64,000 nt of DNA from Lachnospiraceae bacterium (GTDB lineage Bacteria; Bacillota; Clostridia; Lachnospirales; Lachnospiraceae): contig LR698958.1 in the NCBI GenBank assembly GCA_902381685.1, forward strand, positions 621,672 through 685,671, given 5' to 3'. Below the pieces are notes generated by a model. That model was given only the letters and a program-made list of their open reading frames with translations, did not search any database and was not told the DNA's origin. Both the position numbers and the translations under genes were made by a program. Below, piece by piece: positions 33,640 through 42,694 of the stretch. The number at the start of each line of letters is the position of its first letter. Position 1 is the first letter of the stretch.

Positions 33640-34854
33640 ATGGAAAAAGTAGAATTTTTACCGGTGTTGTTAGCCAGTGATATTAATGTATACAGCATGG
33701 CGAGAGCATTTCATGAAGAATATGGAATTAAGTCACTGGTTGTGGCGAGAAGTTCCAGCAATATCATTGCAAACAGTAAAATTCTTGTATATAGAGAAAG
33801 AGCGGGATTGGATAAGACGGAAGTATTTCTTAAGGAAATGAATGAGATATATAAGAAATACGGAAAAACAAAGAAGTTGATTCTTATCGGTTGTGCAGAC
33901 CATTATGTCCGTCTGATTGTGGAGAATAAAGCGGAGTTAAAGGATAAATTTATTTTGCCTTACACGGATAAGGAAGTGTTGGACAATATTGTTTTGAAGG
34001 AAACTTTCTACGAATTGTGCGAAAAATATAATTTAGATTACGCAAAAACATTTATTTATAAACCGGAGATGAATTTTGAGTTTGATTTAAAGGACATGCT
34101 GTTTCCGGTAGTGTTGAAAGCTTCTGACAGTGTGAAGTTCCATCGAAACAAATTCGAAGGTTTCCATAAGGCATACTTTATCGACACAAAAGAAGAGTTG
34201 GTAGATACATTAAAATTAATTTATAAAAACGGTTATGACGATAACATGATTATTCAGGAGAAAGTTCCCGGAGAAGATGCAGCAATGTATGATTTACAAA
34301 TCTATGTTGGAAGTGACCATAAAGTAAAAATGATGAATCTCGGAAATGTTGTTTTGGAAGAGCATACACCGACTGCAATCGGAAACAATGCGGCGACAAT
34401 TACGATGTCAGATTACAATGAAGAACTGATGAAAAAAATACAGTTCTTAATGGAAGATATCGGATATGAAGGTCTTGCGGATTGTGACTTGAAATATGAT
34501 TATCGTGACGGCAAATACAAGATGTTTGAAATTAATATCAGACAGGGAAGAAGTCATTACCGCGTAACGGGCGGAGGTTATAATTTAGCAAAATATATTG
34601 TAGATGATTATGTGTATCATAAGGAAATTCCGACAACATACGTAAAAGATGAATATTTCTGGCACGTTGTTCCGCTTGGGGTTGTCTACAAATATGTAAA
34701 AGATAAGGACAAAATCGCAAAGATTAAGGAACTGGTAAAACAGGGAAAAGTATGTGATTCATTCTATTATAAAGAGGACATGTGCCTTAAGAGAAGAATT
34801 ATGTATTGGCTCAGATGTATGAATCATTATAAAAAATATAAGAAATATTTTTAG
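33640..34854 (+). CDS. ATP-grasp carboxylate-amine ligase
   Basis: A 404-residue ATP-grasp enzyme. The N-terminal pre-ATP-grasp domain is followed by FPVVLKASDSVKFHRNK (about 147-163), MIIQEKVPGED (about 203-213), the metal-binding Asp in GLADCDLKYD (about 284-293) and FEINIRQGRSHYRVT (about 303-317). The set resembles D-aspartate ligases that attach an amino acid to the peptidoglycan stem, and other amino-acid ligases of unknown substrate. The family cannot be narrowed by eye. The start follows AAGGAGATAGAGTC. Confidence 0.82.
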   Translation: MEKVEFLPVLLASDINVYSMARAFHEEYGIKSLVVARSSSNIIANSKILVYRERAGLDKTEVFLKEMNEIYKKYGKTKKLILIGCADHYVRLIVENKAELKDKFILPYTDKEVLDNIVLKETFYELCEKYNLDYAKTFIYKPEMNFEFDLKDMLFPVVLKASDSVKFHRNKFEGFHKAYFIDTKEELVDTLKLIYKNGYDDNMIIQEKVPGEDAAMYDLQIYVGSDHKVKMMNLGNVVLEEHTPTAIGNNAATITMSDYNEELMKKIQFLMEDIGYEGLADCDLKYDYRDGKYKMFEINIRQGRSHYRVTGGGYNLAKYIVDDYVYHKEIPTTYVKDEYFWHVVPLGVVYKYVKDKDKIAKIKELVKQGKVCDSFYYKEDMCLKRRIMYWLRCMNHYKKYKKYF

Positions 34855-34865
34855 AGAGTGTAGTG

Positions 34866-34915
34866 TTAAAAAAATACCAAATTTTGATGGAACTCATCAA
34901 AATTTGGTATTTTTT
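34866..34915. terminator. Bidirectional terminator between the ATP-grasp gene and feoB
   Basis: AAAAAATACCAAATTTTGATG pairs almost perfectly with CATCAAAATTTGGTATTTTTT around GAACT. A and T tracts flank both sides, so it serves the two convergent genes. Confidence 0.9.
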
Positions 34916-34923
34916 GTTTTTAC

Positions 34924-36966
34924 TTAAAGAAGTAAACCGATATGATACACGATGAAACTCATCAGCCATGCAACGATAAGTTGAAAACTGATAATTCCCA
35001 ATGTAAGTTTTTTGCTATGTACTTCCCTGTTAATTGTAGCAATTGTGGCGGTACACGGCACATACAAAAGGCAAAATACCATGAGAGCATATGCGTTTGC
35101 CGTTCCAAAACCAAGCCCGCCAAGTGTGGCAGCCAAAGCGCTCATACCACCTGTTGAAGTAATATTTTGTATACCGAATAGTACACCGCAACTGGAGACA
35201 ACTACTTCTTTTGCAGCGATTCCGGCAATAAGGGCAACGATAATCTGCCAGTAGCCAAGTCCGAGAGGTTTGAATACAGGGACGATGAATTTCCCTATTA
35301 TCGAACCGAAACTCTGCGTAATGTCCGTTACATATCCCGTTGGACCAAAATTCAATAAAATCCACATAATGACGGAGGCGATAAAGATAACCGTTCCCGC
35401 TTTTGTTAGATAATCTTTGACTTTCTCCCAAACATAGATGGCAATCGTGTGCGCATTAGGTGTTTTATATTCGGGAAGTTCGATAAGCAGGGCATGTTCC
35501 GCCTTACTTCCGTCAAACTTGGAGATAATGTATGCTGTCAGTATGGCAACGATAATTCCGATAAGGTACATAGAGTAAGAAACAAGCATGGCGTGTTTCG
35601 GGAAAAACATTTGTGAAAACAATACATAAATCGGTAATCTTGCACTGCATGACATAAATGGGGTGACAAGAATGGTTTTTAACCTGTCTTTTTTATGTTC
35701 CAAAGCACGAGATGCCATGATGGCAGGAACGGAACAGCCAAATCCCAACAAAAGAGGTATAAATGCACGGCCGGATAATCCTAATTTACTCATAATATCG
35801 TCCATGACAAAGGCAACTCGTGACATATATCCGCTATCCTCAAGAAAAGCTAGAGCGAGAAAGAGGATAAAAATATTTGGAAGGAAGGTGAGAATTCCGC
35901 CGACTCCTGAAATAATTCCGTCCACAATTAAAGAGATAACCATATCACTTGCATGAACAGAGGCAAGCAGATGGGAAACATTGCCGGAGAAGAATTCTAA
36001 GAAAATCTCAAAATATCCTTTTAGCCAATCCCCAATGGTAAATGTAAAGAAGAAAACGAGTGCCATAATGCCGAGAAAAATAGGAAGTCCCCATATTTTG
36101 TGGGTAAGATAGAAGTCGATTTTTTCCGTGCGCTCTTCCTTTTGTACTTTGTTTACCAGCACTTCTTTAATAATTTCTTCGATAAAATCATATTTTTGAT
36201 TAATAATTTCTGCCTCATAATTTTTTGTTAAAATATGCGTCAGGTCAAGAGGGTGGCGTTTCAAAACTTCTGAATCATTTTCTAAAATTTTGATGGCATG
36301 CCATCTCTTTAAATTGCTTTCAGGGTAATGTTTATCAAATTCATCTTGAATTAAGTCAATTTTATCTTCAATTTCATCGGAATATACCATTGCATATTCG
36401 TGGTGATGATTGTGATGATGTTTTGGTGTGCGGTCATGATGATGATGGATAAATTTACTCTGCTGTGCATAATCTTTGTGATGCGCAATGGCGTGAAGAA
36501 GTATGGAAAGTCCTGTTTTTTTGCGGGCGGAAACAGGAATTGCAGGAATTCCGAGCATTTCAGGAAGTCTGTGTAAATCAATTTCCATTCCGCGTTCCTC
36601 AACAATATCCATCATATTGAGGGCAAGTATGACAGGTTTACCCAATTCGATTAGTTGAAGAGTAAGATACAGATTGCGCTCCAGTGAGGAAGCATCTACT
36701 ACGTCCACAATCACGTCAACATCATCGCTTAAAATACATTCGCGGGATACCTTTTCTTCCATTGTATAAGACGTCAGGCTGTATATACCCGGAAGATCGA
36801 TGAGTTTAAACGTATCTCCTTTATAAGTTGTAGTTCCTTCTTTCTTTTCTACGGTTACGCCGGGCCAGTTGGCAACTTTTAAGTTTGCACCGGTGAAGGC
36901 GTTAAAAAGAGTTGTTTTTCCACAGTTTGGATTTCCGATAAATCCAACTTTAATTACATTGTCCAT
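34924..36966 (-). CDS. feoB: Ferrous iron transporter FeoB
   Basis: A 680-residue Fe(II) permease. The G domain has G1 GNPNCGKT (11-18), G3 DLPG (57-60) and G4 NMMD (117-120). A His-rich insertion (H174-H177, H183-H185, H187-H189) sits just after the G domain and may bind metal. The membrane part has two Gate-type repeats and the CSCRLPIY region (SCSARLPIYVLFS, conserved Cys). The length is typical of single-protein FeoB. The ATG overlaps the feoA end by 17 bases. Confidence 0.95.
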   Translation of the reverse strand: MDNVIKVGFIGNPNCGKTTLFNAFTGANLKVANWPGVTVEKKEGTTTYKGDTFKLIDLPGIYSLTSYTMEEKVSRECILSDDVDVIVDVVDASSLERNLYLTLQLIELGKPVILALNMMDIVEERGMEIDLHRLPEMLGIPAIPVSARKKTGLSILLHAIAHHKDYAQQSKFIHHHHDRTPKHHHNHHHEYAMVYSDEIEDKIDLIQDEFDKHYPESNLKRWHAIKILENDSEVLKRHPLDLTHILTKNYEAEIINQKYDFIEEIIKEVLVNKVQKEERTEKIDFYLTHKIWGLPIFLGIMALVFFFTFTIGDWLKGYFEIFLEFFSGNVSHLLASVHASDMVISLIVDGIISGVGGILTFLPNIFILFLALAFLEDSGYMSRVAFVMDDIMSKLGLSGRAFIPLLLGFGCSVPAIMASRALEHKKDRLKTILVTPFMSCSARLPIYVLFSQMFFPKHAMLVSYSMYLIGIIVAILTAYIISKFDGSKAEHALLIELPEYKTPNAHTIAIYVWEKVKDYLTKAGTVIFIASVIMWILLNFGPTGYVTDITQSFGSIIGKFIVPVFKPLGLGYWQIIVALIAGIAAKEVVVSSCGVLFGIQNITSTGGMSALAATLGGLGFGTANAYALMVFCLLYVPCTATIATINREVHSKKLTLGIISFQLIVAWLMSFIVYHIGLLL

Positions 36967-37189
36967 TTTCCACCTCGGTTACTGTGATATGTTCTGCAAT
37001 TCGCTTACCGATGGCAAAACGTGTACCACGAAATTTAATTGTAAGAGAACCTTTTTTATTGTTGTTCAGAATGGTGATTAATGTGCCGTGAGTGAGACCG
37101 AGTGCCTCCAGACGGCGTTCCAACTGTAACTCTAAATCGATATTCTCTACACGATATATGTGATGATTTAATCCCTGTTTTAAGTACAT
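36950..37189 (-). CDS. feoA: Ferrous iron transport protein FeoA
   Basis: A 79-residue SH3-like FeoA with LERRLEALGLTHGTLITILN and FRGTRFAIGKRIAEHI, needed for FeoB activity. The ATG at 37189 follows TTGGAGGATT. It precedes and overlaps feoB, so the two are translated together. A GATA-rich palindrome upstream may be a Fur-type operator. Confidence 0.93.
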   Translation of the reverse strand: MYLKQGLNHHIYRVENIDLELQLERRLEALGLTHGTLITILNNNKKGSLTIKFRGTRFAIGKRIAEHITVTEVENGQCN

Positions 37190-37210
37190 GGTAATCCTCC
37201 AAATGCTATT

Positions 37211-37223
37211 GATAGTTATTATC
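37211..37223 (-). promoter_or_regulatory. Possible Fur-type operator upstream of feoA
   Basis: GATAGTTATTATC has GATA/TATC arms and resembles the core of a Fur box. It lies 22-34 bases before feoA in a TA-rich region. Iron control of feoAB is expected from the family; the site match is moderate. Confidence 0.4.
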
Positions 37224-37326
37224 TATAAGCATTGTAAAACTATACAAAGTAAAATTCAAGTATTTTTGTTTGCAAAAGACGGAATTGTGTTATAATAGGA
37301 TATCTACAGTGGAAAGGGGCGAAGTA

Positions 37327-38115
37327 ATGAATATATACGAAATGATTTTATGTTTTTTTATATATGGATTTTTAGGCTGGTGTACGGAAGTGGCATTTGC
37401 GGCAGTAAAGGAAAGAAGGTTTGTCAACAGAGGTTTTTTGAATGGACCGATTTGCCCGATTTACGGTGTGGGTGTTGTTATGGTCGCGCAGTTGCTAATG
37501 CCGTATCAATCTAATTTACTTCTACTATATATAACATCGGTGATTGTTGTGACTGCGTTGGAATGGCTGACCGGATTTGCATTGGATAAAATTTTCCATA
37601 ATAAATGGTGGGACTATTCCGATATGCCGTTTAACTTAAACGGATATGTCTGTCTGCTGTTTTCTTTAATTTGGGGAGTTGCCTGTGTTGTGATTGTGAA
37701 ATGGATTCACCCGCTGATCTATAAGGGAGTGCTCTTCCTTCCGATATGGCTTGTGATTACTTTAGATGTCATTTTAGTGATAGCAGTTTTTACGGACCTT
37801 TTTGTTACGGTTTCCAAGATTCTGAAAGTGAATCAGCATTTGGAAAAAATGGAGGAGATTGCAACGGAATTGCATCGTATTTCCAATGAGATAGGACAGA
37901 ACATTTCAAAGGACATTTTAGGAGTTATAGAAAGAAGAGATGATATTTCCGGAGAAATGTCTGAGAAGATAACTGAACTGAGAAAGAAATACAGTGAACT
38001 GGCAGTACGCAATGCGAAAAACATGAAACGTCTTGTAAAAGCGTTTCCTCGTATGACACCGAGAAAACATAAGGAAATTATAGAGGAACTGAAAAATTAT
38101 TTAAAAAAGAAATAA
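37327..38115 (+). CDS. CmpB-type putative ABC transporter permease (PF06541 family)
   Basis: A 262-residue membrane protein. The N-terminal MILCFFIYGFLGWCTEVAFA, then NRGFLNGPICPIYGVGVVMV and WWDYSDMPFNLNGYVCL match the family labelled putative ABC-transporter type IV. About five membrane helices are followed by a coiled-coil C-terminal region (about 175-260). The ATP-binding partner is not adjacent and the true function is unknown. ATG at 37327 follows AAAGGGGCGAAGTA; the frame from 37270 is not used because it spans the promoter-like TATAAT. Confidence 0.8.
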   Translation: MNIYEMILCFFIYGFLGWCTEVAFAAVKERRFVNRGFLNGPICPIYGVGVVMVAQLLMPYQSNLLLLYITSVIVVTALEWLTGFALDKIFHNKWWDYSDMPFNLNGYVCLLFSLIWGVACVVIVKWIHPLIYKGVLFLPIWLVITLDVILVIAVFTDLFVTVSKILKVNQHLEKMEEIATELHRISNEIGQNISKDILGVIERRDDISGEMSEKITELRKKYSELAVRNAKNMKRLVKAFPRMTPRKHKEIIEELKNYLKKK

Positions 38116-38143
38116 ATACGAAAGAAAATAAAGGGGAGATAAA

Positions 38144-39541
38144 ATGAGAATATCAAGTTTAATTGCGATGGGAAAAGAGTATTTGCTTTTGGGAGTTATC
38201 GGTATTTCCATTGTTATAGTGCTTGCTCTTGTTGTGTATAAATTTTTGTTAAAGGGGCAAAAGAAGATAAAACCTCTCCGGATATTCGGGTGGCTTTTAC
38301 TTGGAAGTTATATCGTTATTGTGCTGGGAGCGACATTGCTTGCAAGGTCAGAAGCCGGGGAAGCCGGAAGCATTTTACCGTTGTTTTATTCTTATCGTGA
38401 TGCGTGGGTAAATTTTTCTGCGACAGCATGGAGAAATATTATTCTAAATATATGTATGTTTGTTCCACTTGGACTGTTATTGCCGATGATGATAAAGTCT
38501 TTCAGAAGTTTTTGGAAAACATATTTAGCCGGTTTTTTGTTTACGTTGTGCATTGAAGGAATTCAACTTCTTGGAAGAAGAGGGATTTTTGAATTGGACG
38601 ATATACTGCACAATGCAGTGGGAATGATGATAGGGTATGGAATATATGCTGTGGCTGCGGCAGCCATACAGAAATACAGAAAAGAAAAAGTTTCGTTGAG
38701 AAATGTACTGCTATTACAGTTGCCGCTTGTAGTTTGTGTCATCAGTTTTTCCGTAATTTTTATTTCTTATCATACTAAAGAGTTGGGAAATGTAGGCGGA
38801 CAATATATTGTGACATACGACACGGATAAATTACAGGTGGAGACAGACAAGGACTATGACAAGAAGTCAAAGGAATTGCCGGTATATCAGTTTGAAGTGA
38901 TGAGTGAGGCGGAAGCGTCCGACTTTGCGGGACAACTTTTTCAAAAACTGGGTACGGAATTAGACGAGGAGAGAAATGATTTCTACGAAGATATTGCTTT
39001 ATTTCATGCAAAAGACAGTTATAACCTTTGGGTAAACTATGCGGGAGGAACATATAATTTAACGGATATGGATACGCAGTTTTCCGCGGACGAAAAACTG
39101 AAAACAGGTGCTTCCGAGGAAGAAGTCCGCAAAATTTTTGAAGAGTACGGCATAGATATTCCGCAAGAGGTGGCTTTTTCGGAGAAAGAAGGAAAATATA
39201 CATTTACCGTAAACCAATTGGTAGAAAATGGTGTAATGCTTGACGGAGAAATCAACGGTGAGTTAAATGAAGAGAATAAATTTTTGGATATAAATTACGG
39301 GCTAAAGAAGTGTAAATTTTATAAATCCTTTCAGGGAATAAGTGAACGGGAGGCATATGAGCAAATCTGTTCAGGAAAGTTTTTCTATCCTTATGGCAGA
39401 GAAGAAGAATTGTCAGTTTTAGTAAAAGACTGTAAAACAGTGTATGAAAGAGATTCAAAAGGATATTATCAGCCTGTGTACTTATTTAGTTGTGAGATAA
39501 ACGGAGAGGAAAGCGAGATAAAAATTCCTATATTGCAATAG
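38144..39541 (+). CDS. VanZ-family membrane protein with extracytoplasmic C-terminal domain
   Basis: A 465-residue protein. The VanZ-like region (about 45-185) has WRNIILNICMFVPLGLLLP and the conserved ELDDILHNAVGMMIGYGIY. Five or so helices, ending near 215 (VVCVISFSVIFIS), are followed by about 240 residues of soluble, charged sequence probably outside the membrane. VanZ proteins can confer low-level teicoplanin tolerance, but most chromosomal ones are of unknown role. The start follows AAGGGGAGATAAA. Confidence 0.83.
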   Translation: MRISSLIAMGKEYLLLGVIGISIVIVLALVVYKFLLKGQKKIKPLRIFGWLLLGSYIVIVLGATLLARSEAGEAGSILPLFYSYRDAWVNFSATAWRNIILNICMFVPLGLLLPMMIKSFRSFWKTYLAGFLFTLCIEGIQLLGRRGIFELDDILHNAVGMMIGYGIYAVAAAAIQKYRKEKVSLRNVLLLQLPLVVCVISFSVIFISYHTKELGNVGGQYIVTYDTDKLQVETDKDYDKKSKELPVYQFEVMSEAEASDFAGQLFQKLGTELDEERNDFYEDIALFHAKDSYNLWVNYAGGTYNLTDMDTQFSADEKLKTGASEEEVRKIFEEYGIDIPQEVAFSEKEGKYTFTVNQLVENGVMLDGEINGELNEENKFLDINYGLKKCKFYKSFQGISEREAYEQICSGKFFYPYGREEELSVLVKDCKTVYERDSKGYYQPVYLFSCEINGEESEIKIPILQ

Positions 39542-39550
39542 AAACAGAAT

Positions 39551-39588
39551 GGAAAAGATGGCGTTGGCTGTCTTTTCTATTTTTTTGC
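39551..39588 (+). terminator. Terminator after the VanZ gene
   Basis: GAAAAGATGGC pairs with GCTGTCTTTTC around GTTG and is followed by a T7 tract. Confidence 0.75.
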
Positions 39589-39702
39589 CTTCTTTTAAAA
39601 ATCTTAATAAATTGGGGAAAAGATTCAAAAATTCTTAAACAAGACATTAAAAAGCCTTAACGTTGAGCTGGTACAATACAAATATGAAACGGAGGGCGGA
39701 AA

Positions 39703-40296
39703 ATGAGTAAGAAAACAAAGAGAATTTTAAATATAGTAACGGCGGTCAGTTTAATTTCTATTATTGCATTTGTTTTATATGGAGTGCATACGGGAGTTTT
39801 GACGGATAGACAGCAAATGGAAATGCTTGTAAAAAAGAGCGGATTATGGGGACCGATTTTATTTATCGTGATTCAAATGATACAGGTCGTTATACCGATT
39901 GTGCCGGGCGGAATTACCTGCGGCGTAGGTGTAGTTATTTTTGGAGCGTGGAGCGGACTTTTGTATAACTACATTGGAATTGTGGCAGGTTCGCTGATTA
40001 ACTTTTATCTGGCGAGAAGATATGGAACTTGCTTTGTGAAATATTTCGTTAAAGAAGAAACTTATGAAAAATATATTGGGTGGCTGGATAAAGGAAAGAA
40101 ATTCGATAAATTTTTTGCATTGGCAATTTTCTTTCCGTGCGCACCCGACGATGTGCTCTGTCTGATTGCGGGATTGACAAAAATGACATGGAAGAAATTT
40201 ACAACAATTATTTTACTTGGCAAACCATTATCCATTGCGATGTACAGTATGGCGTTAGTTTATGCGGGCAGTTGGATAGAAAGATTTATTGCGTAA
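39703..40296 (+). CDS. TVP38/TMEM64 (DedA-like) membrane protein
   Basis: A 197-residue membrane protein with the SNARE-associated/VTT domain: IVPGGITCGVGVVIFGAWSG (about 65-84), YNYIGIVAGSLINFYLARRYG, and FFPCAPDDVLCLIAGLTKM. DedA-type proteins act as lipid scramblases or flippases. The two glycolipid glucosyltransferases follow after 12 bases, so it may move the glycolipids or their precursors across the membrane. The start follows GGAGGGCGGAAA. Confidence 0.86.
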   Translation: MSKKTKRILNIVTAVSLISIIAFVLYGVHTGVLTDRQQMEMLVKKSGLWGPILFIVIQMIQVVIPIVPGGITCGVGVVIFGAWSGLLYNYIGIVAGSLINFYLARRYGTCFVKYFVKEETYEKYIGWLDKGKKFDKFFALAIFFPCAPDDVLCLIAGLTKMTWKKFTTIILLGKPLSIAMYSMALVYAGSWIERFIA

Positions 40297-40308
40297 GGAG
40301 GAGCAGAT

Positions 40309-41514
40309 ATGAGAGTATTGATTACAACGGATTTATTTAAACCGACAATTAACGGAGTGGTAACATCTATTTTAAACTTAGAGCAGGAATTGAAAGAGCA
40401 GGGACATGAAGTAAAAATACTGGCAGTCTCACAAAACGTATATTCTTATCGGGAAGATAATGTGTACTATGTCAGATCCGTACCTTCTCATATTTATCCG
40501 GAAGTACGCGTGCCGGTATCAAGGGCAGCGTCGTTCGTGGAAGAATTGATAGAATGGAAGCCGGAGGTTGTACACAGCCAGTGTGAATTTTTTAGTTATG
40601 GGTTTGCCAAACGAATCGCGAAAGCGACAAATGCAAGGCTTGTGCATACATATCACACGTTATACGAACAGTATACGGAATACATTCCTGTCGGAAAAAG
40701 GCTGGGAAGGGCAGCGCTTGGAAAATGGATTAAAATGAGGCTGAAAGATACGAATCTGATTATTGCACCGACGAAAAAAGTGGAACAGACTTTGTATCAA
40801 TACGGAATGGCAAAGGAAATACGGATTGTGCCAACGGGAATCTGTCTTGAGAAATTCAAAAATCCTGTTGACGATAAGACGGTAGAGCAGTTGAGAGAAA
40901 GGTACGAAATCAAAAAAGAAGATAAAGTTTTATTGAGTTTAGGACGATTGGGATATGAAAAACGAATCGATGAACTTCTATACGGAATGAAAGAAATTGT
41001 TAAAATGGAGGAAAATATAAAACTTTTAATTGTAGGAGGAGGACCTGCCCGGGAAAGTTTGGAAAAACTGACTGACGAATTGCAATTAAGAGAGTATGTT
41101 CGATTTGCGGGAATGGTTAGTCCGGAAGAAGTACAGACGTACTATCGGTTAGGAGATGTATTTGTCTGTGCATCTACGAGCGAAACACAGGGATTAACTT
41201 ACATTGAAGCGGCGGCAAGCGGGCTGCCTCTTATCTGCAGAAAAGATGCGTGTCTGTACGGTGTTCTGGAAGAAGGAGGAAACGGATTTTCCTATCAGGA
41301 TATTTATCGTTTTGCAAAATACGTCAGAATGTATGCAACAGATGAAGAGTGGTTGGAAAAAGCGGGAAATCACAGCGAAAAGATTGCGGAAAAATATAAC
41401 ACGAATTTATTTGGAAAAGCGGTATCGGGAATTTATCGGGAAGAAATAATAAAAGGAGGGGTGGAAGAATATGAAAGTATTGCTTTATGCGAAAAATCAG
41501 CAGGTCGTATCTAA
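40309..41514 (+). CDS. Glycosyltransferase family 4, diacylglycerol glucosyltransferase-like
   Basis: A 401-residue GT-B enzyme. The N-terminal TTDLFKPTINGVVTSILNLE is typical of 1,2-diacylglycerol 3-alpha-glucosyltransferases. The nucleotide-binding half has SLGRLGYEKRIDELL, then AGMVSPEEVQTYYRLGDVFV and SETQGLTYIEAAASGLPLI (EX7E). Family members make monoglucosyl diacylglycerol, an anchor for lipoteichoic-type polymers. The last 44 bases overlap the next glycosyltransferase. The start follows AAGGAGGAGCAG. Confidence 0.85.
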   Translation: MRVLITTDLFKPTINGVVTSILNLEQELKEQGHEVKILAVSQNVYSYREDNVYYVRSVPSHIYPEVRVPVSRAASFVEELIEWKPEVVHSQCEFFSYGFAKRIAKATNARLVHTYHTLYEQYTEYIPVGKRLGRAALGKWIKMRLKDTNLIIAPTKKVEQTLYQYGMAKEIRIVPTGICLEKFKNPVDDKTVEQLRERYEIKKEDKVLLSLGRLGYEKRIDELLYGMKEIVKMEENIKLLIVGGGPARESLEKLTDELQLREYVRFAGMVSPEEVQTYYRLGDVFVCASTSETQGLTYIEAAASGLPLICRKDACLYGVLEEGGNGFSYQDIYRFAKYVRMYATDEEWLEKAGNHSEKIAEKYNTNLFGKAVSGIYREEIIKGGVEEYESIALCEKSAGRI

Positions 41515-42466
41515 AAGCGGTGTTGGGAAAGCAATGTCCATGCAAAAAGAGGCTCTTCTTGCAAATGGTGTTGAGGTAACGGAGAACAGCGAAGACAGTT
41601 ACGATGTAGTACATATTAATACAATATTTCCAAGTGACTATAGAATGGCGAAACGCGCAAAAAAGGAAGGGAAAAAAGTAGTGTACCACGCACATTCCAC
41701 AAAGGAAGATTTTCAAAATTCATTTACCGGTTCAAATTTAATAGCGCCGCTGTTTAAGAAATGGATTATGAAATGTTATCGGCTGGGGGATATTATATTA
41801 ACTCCTACGGAATACTCCAAAACATTACTAAAGGGATATGGAATAGAAAATCCGGTTTATGCCATTTCAAATGGAGTGGATACATCGCTTTTTTCAAAAA
41901 ATATATTGGCGAGAGAAGATTTTCGTAAAAAATACGGGCTGCGTCAGGACGATAAGGTAATTATGTCGGTAGGGCTTTATTTTGAGAGAAAAGGTATCTT
42001 GGATTTTGTGGAATTGGCAGAACAGATGCCGGAATATAAATTCATCTGGTTTGGATATACGCCTGATATTCAGATTCCGTCGAAAGTAAGAAGAGCAGTT
42101 CACAAAAGTCTTACGAATCTTATCTTTGCGGGCTATGTGCCGAAGGAAGAGTTGATTAATGCATACAGCAGTTGTGATTTGTTTTTCTTTCCGTCCTATG
42201 AAGAGACAGAAGGGATTGTTGTACTGGAGGCTCTTTCGTCTGAAATACCCGTATTATTAAGAGATATTCCGGTATATGAAAATTGGCTGGAGAACAGAAA
42301 AGATGTTTACAAAGGGAAGACAAATAAAGAGTTTTCTTCTCTGATAAAAGATATTTTGGAAAAACGGCTTCCTGTGCTGACATGGAATGGCAGAAAAAGA
42401 GCGTTGGAAAGAGACGTGAACTGTCAGGCACGGAAATTGAACAGATATTATGAACAACTTGTATAA
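41471..42466 (+). CDS. Glycosyltransferase family 4, second glycolipid transferase (CpoA-like)
   Basis: A 331-residue GT-B enzyme starting MKVLLYAKNQQVVSKSGVGK. The acceptor side has VVHINTIFPSD and YHAHSTKEDFQNSF, and the donor side SVGLYFERKGILDFVELAEQ and FPSYEETEGIVVLEALSSE. The size and pairing with the preceding enzyme match the pneumococcal CpoA pair, which adds the second hexose to make diglycosyl diacylglycerol. Pathway assignment is from this resemblance. The start follows AAAAGGAGGGG. A hairpin GGGATTCCTC/GAGGAACCC follows at about 42481-42511. Confidence 0.82.
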   Translation: MKVLLYAKNQQVVSKSGVGKAMSMQKEALLANGVEVTENSEDSYDVVHINTIFPSDYRMAKRAKKEGKKVVYHAHSTKEDFQNSFTGSNLIAPLFKKWIMKCYRLGDIILTPTEYSKTLLKGYGIENPVYAISNGVDTSLFSKNILAREDFRKKYGLRQDDKVIMSVGLYFERKGILDFVELAEQMPEYKFIWFGYTPDIQIPSKVRRAVHKSLTNLIFAGYVPKEELINAYSSCDLFFFPSYEETEGIVVLEALSSEIPVLLRDIPVYENWLENRKDVYKGKTNKEFSSLIKDILEKRLPVLTWNGRKRALERDVNCQARKLNRYYEQLV

Positions 42467-42513
42467 GAAATTTGTCTTATGGGATTCCTCTGTAAATATT
42501 AGGAGGAACCCTA

Positions 42514-42542
42514 TTGACAAATGGGAAAATGTGGCATATGAT
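42514..42542 (+). promoter_or_regulatory. Promoter of the surface-protein gene
   Basis: TTGACA (42514-42519) and TATGAT (42537-42542) with 17 bases between. A 150-base leader follows to the TTG start and contains two ribosome-site-like AGGAGG strings, the first without a start codon. Confidence 0.6.
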
Positions 42543-42694
42543 TTATTTACTCGTCTAATTACATATCAAATATTCAAAGGGATAATCTTCCCAAGTATTC
42601 AAAACGAGAACAATTTTATTTAAGGAAAGGAGGAACTCTTTTATTTAATTTAAGCAACAAAACAGAATATTGTATATCAGGAGGTTTTTAATCA

